64,000 nucleotides of DNA from Planctomycetales bacterium ZRK34. GTDB taxonomy: Bacteria > Planctomycetota > Phycisphaerae > Phycisphaerales > Zrk34. The notes below the pieces were generated by a model. The model made no database searches. It saw only the letters and a program-made list of their open reading frames with translations, and was not told the origin of the DNA. Shown here one piece after another: positions 25,177 to 32,690 of the stretch (its first letter is position 1; each line of letters begins with the position of its first letter). The translations under genes and the position numbers were made by a program. The stretch is taken from NCBI GenBank assembly GCA_014873095.1, contig CP050848.1, forward strand, positions 496,001 through 560,000. Reading direction: 5' to 3'.

Positions 25177-26958
25177 ATGGCACGAAAAACAATCACACTC
25201 GCCGCCGGGCTGCTGCTGGTCTGCCTGCTCAGCCCCGCCGGCGCTCAACGTAAACCCATCACCCACCCGGTCAGCCCCACTGAAGGCCGCAAAACCGTGA
25301 CCGCCGGGCCGATCGACGATCAGCTTACGCCGCCGGACCTGTCGAATCAGCCCACCGCGGTGCAGATCAAACAGCAGAACGCCGACGAAGATGCAGCCGC
25401 CGCCGGCCTGGTCATCGCCGGCGACAGCCAGCAGGCCGCCCTGATGGCCCGCATCCGCCGTTCGCTCGCCGCCCCCGCACCCGGCACCGACGCCGAGGCC
25501 GTGCAGAAGCAGCTCGACGACCTGATCAACGACGCCGGGCAGCTTGCCGTGATCGCAGAGCCCGGCCCGTTGCAGCTCAAAGCCCTGAGTCTGCAGATGC
25601 AGAGCCTCTACAGTCGCATCGAACGCTGGCCCAACGATCCGCAGGTCGATCGTTTTCTGTTCCGCCTCCGCGCCGCCGCACGCCGGACCAAAACGCTCGA
25701 CCAGGCCGACGCCCCCGCCGTCGCCGACTTCTGGCTCATGACCGCCGACCTCTACGATATCAACCGCCTGGACCTGCCCACCGACCAGCGCGTCCGCCAG
25801 ATGCAGGAACTCTTCGACGCCTACCTCGCCGACCACGGGGCCGGCCCGACCTCCGACGCTGTCCGCGCCATGGTCACCCAACTCACCGAACAACCCGCCC
25901 CCGCCCCCAAGCCGAATGCTGAGCCCCCTTCCGGGGGCGAAGCGTCGGATAAACCCGAACCCAGCACCGGCGCCAACCAGGCTGTCGAAATCCCCATGTC
26001 CACCCCCAAGCCGAACGCTGAGCATAGCGAAGCGTCGGATGGCGAAGCGTCGGATGGCGAAGCGTCGGATGGCGAAGCGTCGGATCCCGATCCCAAAACC
26101 TCCAACCAGCCCGCCATCCGCCCCCTCTACGAAATCGGCAAAAAAGTCCCCGGCCTCGAAGGCGTCACCCGTTACCTCTTCCGCTCACGCTATCAGCCCG
26201 GTGACAACTTCCTGCGCGTGCTGACCCCGGACAAAAAGCCCGACCCCACGCAGAAGCTGCGCGTCCTGTTCGTACTCCCCGTCGAAGCCGGCCTCGGCGA
26301 TCAGTTCGGCGATGGGCTCGCGACCGTCAAGCGGCTCGACCTGCACAACAAGTACAACCTCATCGTCGTCGAGCCGACCTTCAGCGCCCTGCCGTGGTAC
26401 TGCAACCATCCCAACGATGCCGACCTCCAGCAGGAAAGCTACATCGCCAAGGCCGTCGTCCCCGCCGTCGACGAGCTTTTCCCCGGAGCCAAACACCGCC
26501 TGCTGCTGGGCTTTTCCAAGAGCGGGTTCGGCGCTGTCAGCCTCGCCGTGCGTTACATGGAAATCTTCGACGCCGCCGCCGCCTGGGACGCCCCCCTGCT
26601 CAAGGACAAACCCGACAACTACGGCATGGGCCCCATCTTCGGCTCCCAGCAGAATTTCGACCTCTACAACCTCGCCCGCCAGTTCCGTGAAAAGTCACGC
26701 TACCTCCGCAAGGACAAACGCCTCGTCCTCACCGGCTACGACCACTTCCGCGAACACATGCAGCGCGCCCACAACCTGCTCGATCAACTCGAAATCCCCC
26801 ACGTCTACGCCGACGGCCCCCAGCGCCGCCACCACTGGGACTCCGGCTGGGTCCCCGAAGCCGTCGAACAACTCGTCAAACTCATCGAGCCCAAACCCGC
26901 CCCCACCCCCAAGCCCGATGCTGAGCCAAGCGAAGCGTCGGGGTCTCCCACCAACTAA
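25177..26958 (+). CDS. Secreted protein with alpha/beta-hydrolase-like C-terminal domain
   Basis: 593 residues. A signal peptide (ARKTITLAAGLLLVCLLSPAGAQ region, residues 1-24) is followed by a helical region (about 60-235), a disordered Pro/Ala/Glu linker with GEASD repeats (about 245-310) and a hydrolase-like domain with GFSKSG near residue 445, matching GxSxG, and a later RRHHWDSGW near 552 that could supply the histidine. Likely a periplasmic esterase- or peptidase-like enzyme; substrate unknown. The linker and the extreme C-terminus are encoded by REP-like DNA. Start 25177 has GGAG six bases upstream. Confidence 0.72.
   Translation: MARKTITLAAGLLLVCLLSPAGAQRKPITHPVSPTEGRKTVTAGPIDDQLTPPDLSNQPTAVQIKQQNADEDAAAAGLVIAGDSQQAALMARIRRSLAAPAPGTDAEAVQKQLDDLINDAGQLAVIAEPGPLQLKALSLQMQSLYSRIERWPNDPQVDRFLFRLRAAARRTKTLDQADAPAVADFWLMTADLYDINRLDLPTDQRVRQMQELFDAYLADHGAGPTSDAVRAMVTQLTEQPAPAPKPNAEPPSGGEASDKPEPSTGANQAVEIPMSTPKPNAEHSEASDGEASDGEASDGEASDPDPKTSNQPAIRPLYEIGKKVPGLEGVTRYLFRSRYQPGDNFLRVLTPDKKPDPTQKLRVLFVLPVEAGLGDQFGDGLATVKRLDLHNKYNLIVVEPTFSALPWYCNHPNDADLQQESYIAKAVVPAVDELFPGAKHRLLLGFSKSGFGAVSLAVRYMEIFDAAAAWDAPLLKDKPDNYGMGPIFGSQQNFDLYNLARQFREKSRYLRKDKRLVLTGYDHFREHMQRAHNLLDQLEIPHVYADGPQRRHHWDSGWVPEAVEQLVKLIEPKPAPTPKPDAEPSEASGSPTN
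25907..25950. repeat. REP-like palindrome within coding linker, copy 1
   Basis: CCAAGCCGAATGCTGAGC, a GC hairpin (CCCCC-TTCC-GGGGG) and GCGAAGCGTCGGAT form a palindrome. Copies at 26005-26040, 26909-26943 and 52335-52369 share the CCAAGCC(C)GAYGCTGAGC / GCGAAGCGTCGG arms. It is translated in frame as part of the linker of the hydrolase-like protein. Confidence 0.75.
26005..26085. repeat. REP-like palindrome copy 2 with 15-bp tandem extension
   Basis: A REP-like copy at 26005-26040 is followed by three exact tandem copies of the 15-bp unit GGCGAAGCGTCGGAT (26041-26085), which extend the right arm of the palindrome. The product is a (GEASD)n stretch. Tandem growth from one arm of a palindrome suggests replication slippage. 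Confidence 0.85.
26909..26943. repeat. REP-like palindrome copy 3
   Basis: CCAAGCCCGATGCTGAGC, two bases, then GCGAAGCGTCGGGG, at the extreme 3' end of the hydrolase-like gene, in frame, supplying most of its last 15 residues. Almost identical to 52335-52369. Confidence 0.8.
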
Positions 26959-26960
26959 CC

Positions 26961-26988
26961 CCGTTTAGCGACGCCGCTCGCGGCGTGC
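26961..26988. repeat. CCGTTTAGC hairpin repeat
   Basis: A 28-nt element (CCGTTTAGCGACGCCGC, TCG, then CGGCGTGC) two bases after the hydrolase stop. It is identical, inverted, to 38669-38696 downstream of rpsM. The ACGCCG/CGGCGT core forms a short hairpin. Related copies follow several ribosomal genes. Confidence 0.8.
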
Positions 26989-27030
26989 TTTTCATCGAAC
27001 ACCCCGTCAAACACGTCCAAACCAAACCCC

Positions 27031-27122
27031 GAAGAATAATCAGACAGGATGAACAGGATCAACCGGAACAAAAACAACAATCAATCCTGCCTGCATCCTG
27101 TATATCCTGTCAAAATGTCTTC
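27031..27122. repeat. Dispersed ATCCTGT inverted repeat
   Basis: The left arm at 27031-27059 (ending CAGACAGGATGAACAGGAT) pairs with the right arm ending near 27122 (ATCCTGTATATCCTGTCAAA and on). The right half, from AACAATCAATCCTGCCT to AGAAC (about 27076-27130), is repeated directly at about 27689-27747, so that the small gene at 27200-27514 is bracketed by direct repeats. Confidence 0.65.
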
Positions 27123-27199
27123 TTGAGAACTGATGGATTCAATCGGGCCCGGACCGGCCAGGACTTGCATCACCAACAAAGATGACGAGGACTGTTCCA

Positions 27200-27514
27200 A
27201 TGGCTGCAGCCAAGCTGATCTTGCCTGTGTTGTTTTGCGTCGGAGCGGTAGCCGGATACACCGGCGCTAGAATTCAATGCTCTGCGAATCAAGTCGCCTA
27301 CCGCAGTGCCTGTGAACTACCGCTGGCAGCCATGATCCGTGAGATTGCCCTGAACACATCAAGCGGCAACACCGAGCAGGCCCTCACACAAATCCAGAAG
27401 TTGAACCAGAACATGCAACGATATCAACAAGACCGAAGCTTCACGCCCGAACGCTTTTACCACGAAGTTCTGAAATCCCCCTGGGAATCTGAAGAAGCTC
27501 ACGCAACTCCATAA
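27200..27514 (+). CDS. Small hypothetical protein with N-terminal membrane/signal segment
   Basis: 104 residues from ATG 27200 (GAGGA eight bases upstream); an ATG at 27182 would add six. The first about 22 residues (AAAKLILPVLFCVGAVAGYTG) are a signal or anchor, then two cysteines and a helical region 'TEQALTQIQKLNQNMQRYQQ'. No family recognised. Codon use is less GC-rich than that of neighbours. It is flanked by 55-60 bp direct repeats, so it may be a recently acquired or duplicated insert. Confidence 0.5.
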   Translation: MAAAKLILPVLFCVGAVAGYTGARIQCSANQVAYRSACELPLAAMIREIALNTSSGNTEQALTQIQKLNQNMQRYQQDRSFTPERFYHEVLKSPWESEEAHATP

Positions 27515-27688
27515 CGACTGGTTTGTTCGCCAAGCGTTTTGATGAACAAATCATTCGCTACTTGCTAAGCACCACATGCAAAGCAAGGACTTCTGCATTC
27601 AACACATGCATGTATTCTCATGCACCGGGATGAATGGGGCAAGTATCACAGATCGGTTTACCGAGCAGACCGGGTCTACAGGAATCAA

Positions 27689-27747
27689 AGCAACAATCAA
27701 TCCTGCCTTGTATCCTGTTCATCCTGTCAAAATGTCTTCTTCAGAAC
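27689..27747. repeat. Direct repeat partner of 27076-27130
   Basis: Starting at AACAATCAATCCTGCC and ending near CTTCTTCAGAAC, this segment matches 27076-27130 in the same orientation with few differences. It abuts and slightly overlaps the stop of the DUF1501 gene (27741). Confidence 0.65.
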
Positions 27748-29024
27748 AACATCGTCAGCGGTTGGCCCTTGTGGGCGACGGTGAATGGGCGGCCGGAGGG
27801 GCTGGTTGCGATCTGGTCCAGCGGCAGGCCCATCGCCCAGGCGATCGTGGCGTTGAAGTCGGGGATTTCGACGGGGTTGTCCGCCACGGCGAAACCAGTC
27901 TTGTCGGATGAGCCGTAGACCTGCCCGCCGCGGATGCCGCCGCCGGCGAGCAGCGTCGTGAACACCTTCGGGTGATGGTCGCGGCCCTGGTTGGCGTTGA
28001 TCTTCGGCGTGCGGCCAAACTCCGAGGCGACGACGACCATGGTTTTATCGAGCAACCCCTTCGAAGACAGATCACTCAGCAGCGCCCCCAAGGCCTGATC
28101 GAGCGTACCGGCCAGATCCTCGATGCGATCGAAGTTGTCCGTGTGCGTGTCCCAACCACCATGCTGCACCTCGATGAACTTGACGCCGTGCTCGACGAGC
28201 CGGCGGGCCAGCAGACAGCCTTGGGCGAAGCGATCATCACCGTAAGCGGCGCGCGTCGCCTGTGATTCTTTTTCGAGGTCGAAGGCGGCCAGGTCTTCAC
28301 TCTTCATCAGGCGCACCGCGTCTTGGTAGAAGTCGGTGTAGGCTTTGACCTGCTTGTGGGGATAGCGCATCTCAAAGGTGCGGTCGAGCTGGCGCGACAG
28401 GTCCAGGCGATGGTTGAACCGATCTTCGGTGACGCCCTTGGGCAGGGTTGAATTCTGCAGGCCGTCGGTGGGATTGCCGATGCGCAGCGGCGCGTAGCGC
28501 GTGTCGAAGAACCCGGCGCCGGGGTGCTGACTGGGGCCGTTGACGAGGATGTTGCCGGGCAGCGTCGCGTTGGACTTGGCGCCCAACTTCATCGCCCACG
28601 CGCCGAGCGCGGGATGCTGAATCGTCGCCAGCGGCTGGTAGCTGGTGCGCATGAAATACTGGCCGCGCTCGTGGGCGCCGACCTTGGTGGTCATCGATCG
28701 GATCAACGCGATCTTGTCGGCCTGTTTAGCCAGCGACTTAAAGTGCGAGGCAAGCTGAATCCCGGGCACGTTGGTGGCGATCGCCTCGGTGGGCCCCTGC
28801 TCTTGGGCGCCGGGCTTGGGATCGAGCGTGTCGAGATGGCTCATCCCACCGGTCAAATACAGGTAGATCACATGCTGTGCCTTGGGCGCAGCGGCCAGCC
28901 CCCCCGCCGGCGCGGCAAGCACCCGATGCCACGGCATGACGCTCACACCGAGAAACGTCGACGCGGCCCCGGCGATGAATCGCCGACGTGAAACATCATC
29001 CATCTTGCGTATCGAATCGTGCAT
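27741..29024 (-). CDS. DUF1501 domain protein (Tat-exported, sulfatase-like)
   Basis: 427 residues. Twin-arginine signal SRRRFIAGAA near residue 12. The pattern 'HVIYLYLTGGMSHLDTLDPK' and the later 'HGGWDTHTDNFDRI' and 'VVASEFGRTPKIN' are DUF1501 hallmarks; the family adopts an alkaline phosphatase/sulfatase-like fold. In planctomycetes it is typically coupled to a DUF1549/DUF1553 gene, as here. Function is not established; a role in carbohydrate or sulfated-polymer processing has been suggested in general terms. The stop falls in the direct repeat at 27689-27747. Confidence 0.9.
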   Translation of the reverse strand: MHDSIRKMDDVSRRRFIAGAASTFLGVSVMPWHRVLAAPAGGLAAAPKAQHVIYLYLTGGMSHLDTLDPKPGAQEQGPTEAIATNVPGIQLASHFKSLAKQADKIALIRSMTTKVGAHERGQYFMRTSYQPLATIQHPALGAWAMKLGAKSNATLPGNILVNGPSQHPGAGFFDTRYAPLRIGNPTDGLQNSTLPKGVTEDRFNHRLDLSRQLDRTFEMRYPHKQVKAYTDFYQDAVRLMKSEDLAAFDLEKESQATRAAYGDDRFAQGCLLARRLVEHGVKFIEVQHGGWDTHTDNFDRIEDLAGTLDQALGALLSDLSSKGLLDKTMVVVASEFGRTPKINANQGRDHHPKVFTTLLAGGGIRGGQVYGSSDKTGFAVADNPVEIPDFNATIAWAMGLPLDQIATSPSGRPFTVAHKGQPLTMLF

Positions 29025-29105
29025 GGTTGCACCTGTTTAGAAGGCGGCTGGCTGGTCGCCGAGGGGTGTGGTTAATTCAAGGGTCCGGCTTCCGGGGGCC
29101 GGGGG

Positions 29106-30947
29106 TCACTGGATGAACAGGAACTCGCGGGTATTCAGCAGCGCCCATACGAGATTCGCATAACCATCCTTGCCGTGGTCGGCGATCTCACGCTCGGCAA
29201 GACGGCGCTCGGTCGACGAAGGCTCGCGCGAAAGTATGCTCAGCCAGAGCGTGTTGATCTTCGCATCGTCACCCGCCGCCGCGTCGACATGGCGATACAG
29301 CACCGAGGTCTTTCTGATGAGCTGCTGATCGATCTGCCCGTTGAGCAGTTGCAGGGCCTGCGTGAGCGTTGGCTCGGTGGTCGAGGCCTCGATCTGCTCG
29401 CGGTCGGACTGCCCGAACTCCCGCAGGAAATGACCCGGCGGGGCCGGTGATGGCAACTCCGAGGCGCGCAGGTATTTGTCATTGCCGCGCGAGCCGCCCT
29501 TCCGCCGCATCTGCATCGCCTGCATCATCATCGGCCCGGCTTCTTCACGTGTCATCTGGCGCAGCTTCTGCGGATTCTTCGCCAGTGCGATCAGTTCATC
29601 ACCATTCATCCGGGCCAGCTTCGGCGCCAGCGCCAGGCGGAAGTCCGGGCGGCCTGTTCGCGTGTCCACCTCGTCGACCACCATCGTCAGCAGGGAGTCC
29701 CAGACCTGCTCGGCGGTCATGCGGCGAAGCGCCGGGCCGGAGAAGTAATACAACTGGTCCGGCCGCAGTTCGAGGCGCGACGCCTGCCGCTGATAGGTCT
29801 GCGTATTGAGCACGAGGCGCAGGTACTGCTTGAGGTCGAAATCGCCGGCGATCATTTGGGCTGTCAGATACTCAAGCAGCGCGGGGTTCACATTCTCTGA
29901 ATCATCACGGATGTCGTCGACGGGATTGATGATGCCGACGCCCATCAGACGGGCCCACAGCCGGTTGGCGATCGTCATGGCGAAGCGAGGATTCTTCTTG
30001 GAGGTGACCCATGCAGCAAACACCTCCGTGCGTGAATCATCCTTGCTCATCGATACCATCTCGCCGAACACCGTGGCCGGTTCGACCTTCTGCTTGGGCT
30101 TGGCATCGTCGTACTTGTAGTCGTCCGGCAGGCGGAGCTGCTTGTACGACTTTTCTTCGACCTTGAACGACAGCGGTCGCACCAGGCGGCGCAGCACACG
30201 CTGCTCGGATTGATCCAGCGACCGAGCCTCGCGACGAAGCTCACGCAGATTCACATTCCCGCCGCGGCTGCGAGTCTGCACCCCGTACGTGAAAGCCGCC
30301 ATCTCGTAGAACTCAAGCTGCGACCACTTGTCGAACGGGTGGTCATGACACTGAGCACAGCCGAGCTGCGTGCCGAGGAATATGCGCACGGTGTTTGAGA
30401 GATTGTCCAGCGGCATACCGACATCGCGGAGGTAATACCCAGCGGCGCCGTTGTCCCAGATGTATCCCTCGGCGGTGAGCAGTTCGCGCACCATCACATC
30501 CCAGCGTTTGTTCTGCCGGAGCGAATCTTTGAGCCAGTCGATGTACGGCTGGCCGGGCACATTGTTGTTCAGCCGCGTCTGGATGCGCAGGATGTCGGCG
30601 TAGTAGTTGTAAAAATTGCTGACGTAGCCGGGCGAGTCCAGCAGTTGGTCGATGAGCTTGGCCCGCTTGTCGCGATCGGTCGAATCGAGAAACCGGCGGG
30701 CTTCGTCGAGCGTCGGCACCCGGCCGATCACATCGAGATACACCCGCCGGACAAACTGCTCATCACTGATCCGCAGGTTGGGCTGAGCCTTCTGAGCCCG
30801 CAGCCCCTGCTCCACGAGCAGGTCCACCTGCCGGGCGGCAGCCTGAATCTCCGGCTGGCTCCCCGAAACAGCATCAGGGCTCACCAGCCCCAACCAGCAC
30901 ATCCACAGCGCCACCGCAAAGGGCGTCAAACGCATCCTGCATGTCAT
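29106..30947 (-). CDS. DUF1549/DUF1553 protein with one c-type haem motif
   Basis: 613 residues. N-terminal hydrophobic signal (about 8-28). The DUF1549 part spans about 35-245 ('FVRRVYLDVIGRVPTLDEAR'), and the DUF1553 part the last about 250. CAQCH at 197-201 (followed by DHPFD) is the conserved haem-like motif of the family. The protein is periplasmic and probably works with the DUF1501 protein encoded 81 nt downstream. Planctomycetes carry many such pairs; chemistry unknown. Confidence 0.9.
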   Translation of the reverse strand: MTCRMRLTPFAVALWMCWLGLVSPDAVSGSQPEIQAAARQVDLLVEQGLRAQKAQPNLRISDEQFVRRVYLDVIGRVPTLDEARRFLDSTDRDKRAKLIDQLLDSPGYVSNFYNYYADILRIQTRLNNNVPGQPYIDWLKDSLRQNKRWDVMVRELLTAEGYIWDNGAAGYYLRDVGMPLDNLSNTVRIFLGTQLGCAQCHDHPFDKWSQLEFYEMAAFTYGVQTRSRGGNVNLRELRREARSLDQSEQRVLRRLVRPLSFKVEEKSYKQLRLPDDYKYDDAKPKQKVEPATVFGEMVSMSKDDSRTEVFAAWVTSKKNPRFAMTIANRLWARLMGVGIINPVDDIRDDSENVNPALLEYLTAQMIAGDFDLKQYLRLVLNTQTYQRQASRLELRPDQLYYFSGPALRRMTAEQVWDSLLTMVVDEVDTRTGRPDFRLALAPKLARMNGDELIALAKNPQKLRQMTREEAGPMMMQAMQMRRKGGSRGNDKYLRASELPSPAPPGHFLREFGQSDREQIEASTTEPTLTQALQLLNGQIDQQLIRKTSVLYRHVDAAAGDDAKINTLWLSILSREPSSTERRLAEREIADHGKDGYANLVWALLNTREFLFIQ

Positions 30948-31113
30948 CAGTTGGCTCCTGGAATTGGATCAGACAGAGGCTGGCGATGTCTGATCTATCG
31001 GCACAACGTGCCTACCCCTGATCATATTGCGGGGTTGCACTGATTGCCACTTACGAAGGCGAACCGGCCAACCCTTGCGGGCGGCAGAACCAGACCGCCG
31101 GCTAGCTGACCGA

Positions 31114-31857
31114 CTACCAGAACAGATCGCGATGGCCGAAGTTGTAGCTGTACATCAGTTCCGCCTCGTCGAGCGACTTCCAGACGACGCTACCGTCGAG
31201 GTGTACGACGTTGGTCCCCTCGGGGCGGTCCGGGTCGGAGCCGAAATGCGACCGGGTCCAGTCGGTCCAGGTCATGGCGTTGAGGCGGAGTTGGTTGTCG
31301 GCAAACAAGGCCAAGTCGCCGCGCTGGGTGGCGTGGGTGAGTTGCAGATTGCGTCCATCTTTCGTGTATAGCCCCGAAGCGTCGTGATCCAGAAACCAGG
31401 CGGTCATGGTGAAGTAGCTGGCAATCAGTTCATTGGAGTTGGGCCACCAGGTGTTGGTGTTGTACCAGTATTCGGGGGTGTCGCTGGCGTGGCCTTCGGG
31501 GTCGACGGTGTCGCGGCCGGACTCGCCGACGGTGTTCTGCACCAGGTAGCTGGGGCAGTACAGGAGTTGGTACTGACCGCCGAGTTCGGTGTCGATGAGG
31601 CTGACGCTCGCGGAGCGTTTCCACATGTAGAGATTCGGCGAGCCGCCGGCCTGGTCGATGAGGATCGGCAGCCTGCCGCGCTGACCGTTGGAATAGGACA
31701 GCGTCGCGGTGGCAAGCTGGCGCTGATTCGACGCGCAGACGACGTTCTGCGCCGCCTGCCGCGCCTTGGCCAGCGATGGCAACAGAATGGCGATCAGCAG
31801 CGCGATGATCGACACGACCACCAGCAGTTCGATCAATGTGAAACCATGTCGGCGCAT
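31114..31857 (-). CDS. Pseudopilin-like protein, cassette 1
   Basis: 247 residues. The N-terminus is a class III prepilin leader: short basic MRRHG, cleavage before F, E at +5 (G^FTLIE), then a hydrophobic helix. The C-terminal part has a 'VVHLDGSVVWK' segment typical of planctomycetal DUF1559-like/type II pseudopilin proteins ('FADGHV...'). It is the last gene of an operon-like set behind a PEP-CTERM gene, with a hairpin between. It might assemble into, or help deliver cargo through, a type II/IV-like machine; this is inferred. Confidence 0.82.
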   Translation of the reverse strand: MRRHGFTLIELLVVVSIIALLIAILLPSLAKARQAAQNVVCASNQRQLATATLSYSNGQRGRLPILIDQAGGSPNLYMWKRSASVSLIDTELGGQYQLLYCPSYLVQNTVGESGRDTVDPEGHASDTPEYWYNTNTWWPNSNELIASYFTMTAWFLDHDASGLYTKDGRNLQLTHATQRGDLALFADNQLRLNAMTWTDWTRSHFGSDPDRPEGTNVVHLDGSVVWKSLDEAELMYSYNFGHRDLFW

Positions 31858-31874
31858 GAATCGTGTTCCAAGAT

Positions 31875-31897
31875 GCCCACGGATTTGATCCGTGGGC
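31875..31897 (-). terminator. Hairpin between PEP-CTERM and pseudopilin genes, cassette 1
   Basis: GCCCACGGAT (31875-31884), loop TTG, ATCCGTGGGC (31888-31897): perfect 10-bp stem in the 53-nt gap, with no T-tract downstream on the minus strand. It may reduce pseudopilin expression or protect the upstream mRNA rather than end transcription fully. Confidence 0.5.
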
Positions 31898-31910
31898 TTG
31901 GTTCGTCCGT

Positions 31911-32687
31911 TCAATGTGAACGACGCCGCATCGCCAGCAGACCGAACATCATCAGCCCCGCGGGCATCGCCGCCGGCACAGGCAGAAGCGTCGGCGCCGT
32001 CGTGGCCACGCGAATTTCGTCGAACGTCACCATCGCATCGGTCGCAAAAGCAGCCATCGCCAGCGCGTCGAAGTCGAAGGCCCCACTGGCGCGGGTGATG
32101 CGGTTGGACGCGGCATTCAGATCGGTCAGATCGTCGGGATTCAACCACGCATCGATCGTCAGGGCGTCGCCGCCACTGGTGTAGGTGAACTTGACGACGA
32201 AGAGATTCACGTTGGTGTTGAAGACGCCGAGGTCGGGTGTCGAACTGTTCGCCAAGTCGTAATCGCGATGTTCGAATTGTTCATCGCTGCTGTTGCCATC
32301 GTTGCGGAGCAGACCGATGGCGTATTCGCGCGTCCCGCCGTTGTACAACTCGATGGTATTGAATGGGTCGTTGTCGATGGAGGTGAACCGCGCCAGAAAG
32401 CTGAGGTAGACCGTTTCGTTTTCATCGCCGTAGGTCGCGCCAAGCGAGATCGTGGAACGATTGGACTGGTTTTCCTGGGCGGCGTTGCCGGTTTCACCAT
32501 CCAGCGATGCATGCTGCAGGCCGGGGCTGACGATGTCGAAACCCGTGGACCAGGCGCTGTTGGCGGCATTGACATCCTGGCCGGCGGTGTAGTCGAACTG
32601 CTCAAAAAGATCGGCGCGGGAAGTCTGCGACAGGCTGAATAAGACCATGACGGCTACGGCGGCTTGGAAAACTCGCTTCGTGTTCAT
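31911..32687 (-). CDS. PEP-CTERM-type exported protein, cassette 1
   Basis: 258 residues. Signal peptide (1-25), a single beta-rich domain (about 27-232) and a sorting tail 'PVPAAMPAGLMMFGLLAMRRR' from about 234, which fits the Pro-rich/TM/Arg pattern of PEP-CTERM. Its domain is strongly similar to the C-terminal domain of the FecR protein encoded immediately upstream: shared 'YAIGLLRNDG', 'NLFVVK', 'LTIDAWLNPD' and 'FDEIRVA'. The fold is likely a concanavalin/LamG-like sandwich. Presumably exported and anchored by an exosortase, none of which is in the window. Gap to the FecR gene is 3 nt. Confidence 0.85.
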   Translation of the reverse strand: MNTKRVFQAAVAVMVLFSLSQTSRADLFEQFDYTAGQDVNAANSAWSTGFDIVSPGLQHASLDGETGNAAQENQSNRSTISLGATYGDENETVYLSFLARFTSIDNDPFNTIELYNGGTREYAIGLLRNDGNSSDEQFEHRDYDLANSSTPDLGVFNTNVNLFVVKFTYTSGGDALTIDAWLNPDDLTDLNAASNRITRASGAFDFDALAMAAFATDAMVTFDEIRVATTAPTLLPVPAAMPAGLMMFGLLAMRRRSH

Positions 32688-32690
32688 AAA

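Noticed and set aside
26026..26085. Tandem 15-bp units considered as a CRISPR-like array
   Set aside because: Units are contiguous without spacers and are translated in frame within a gene.
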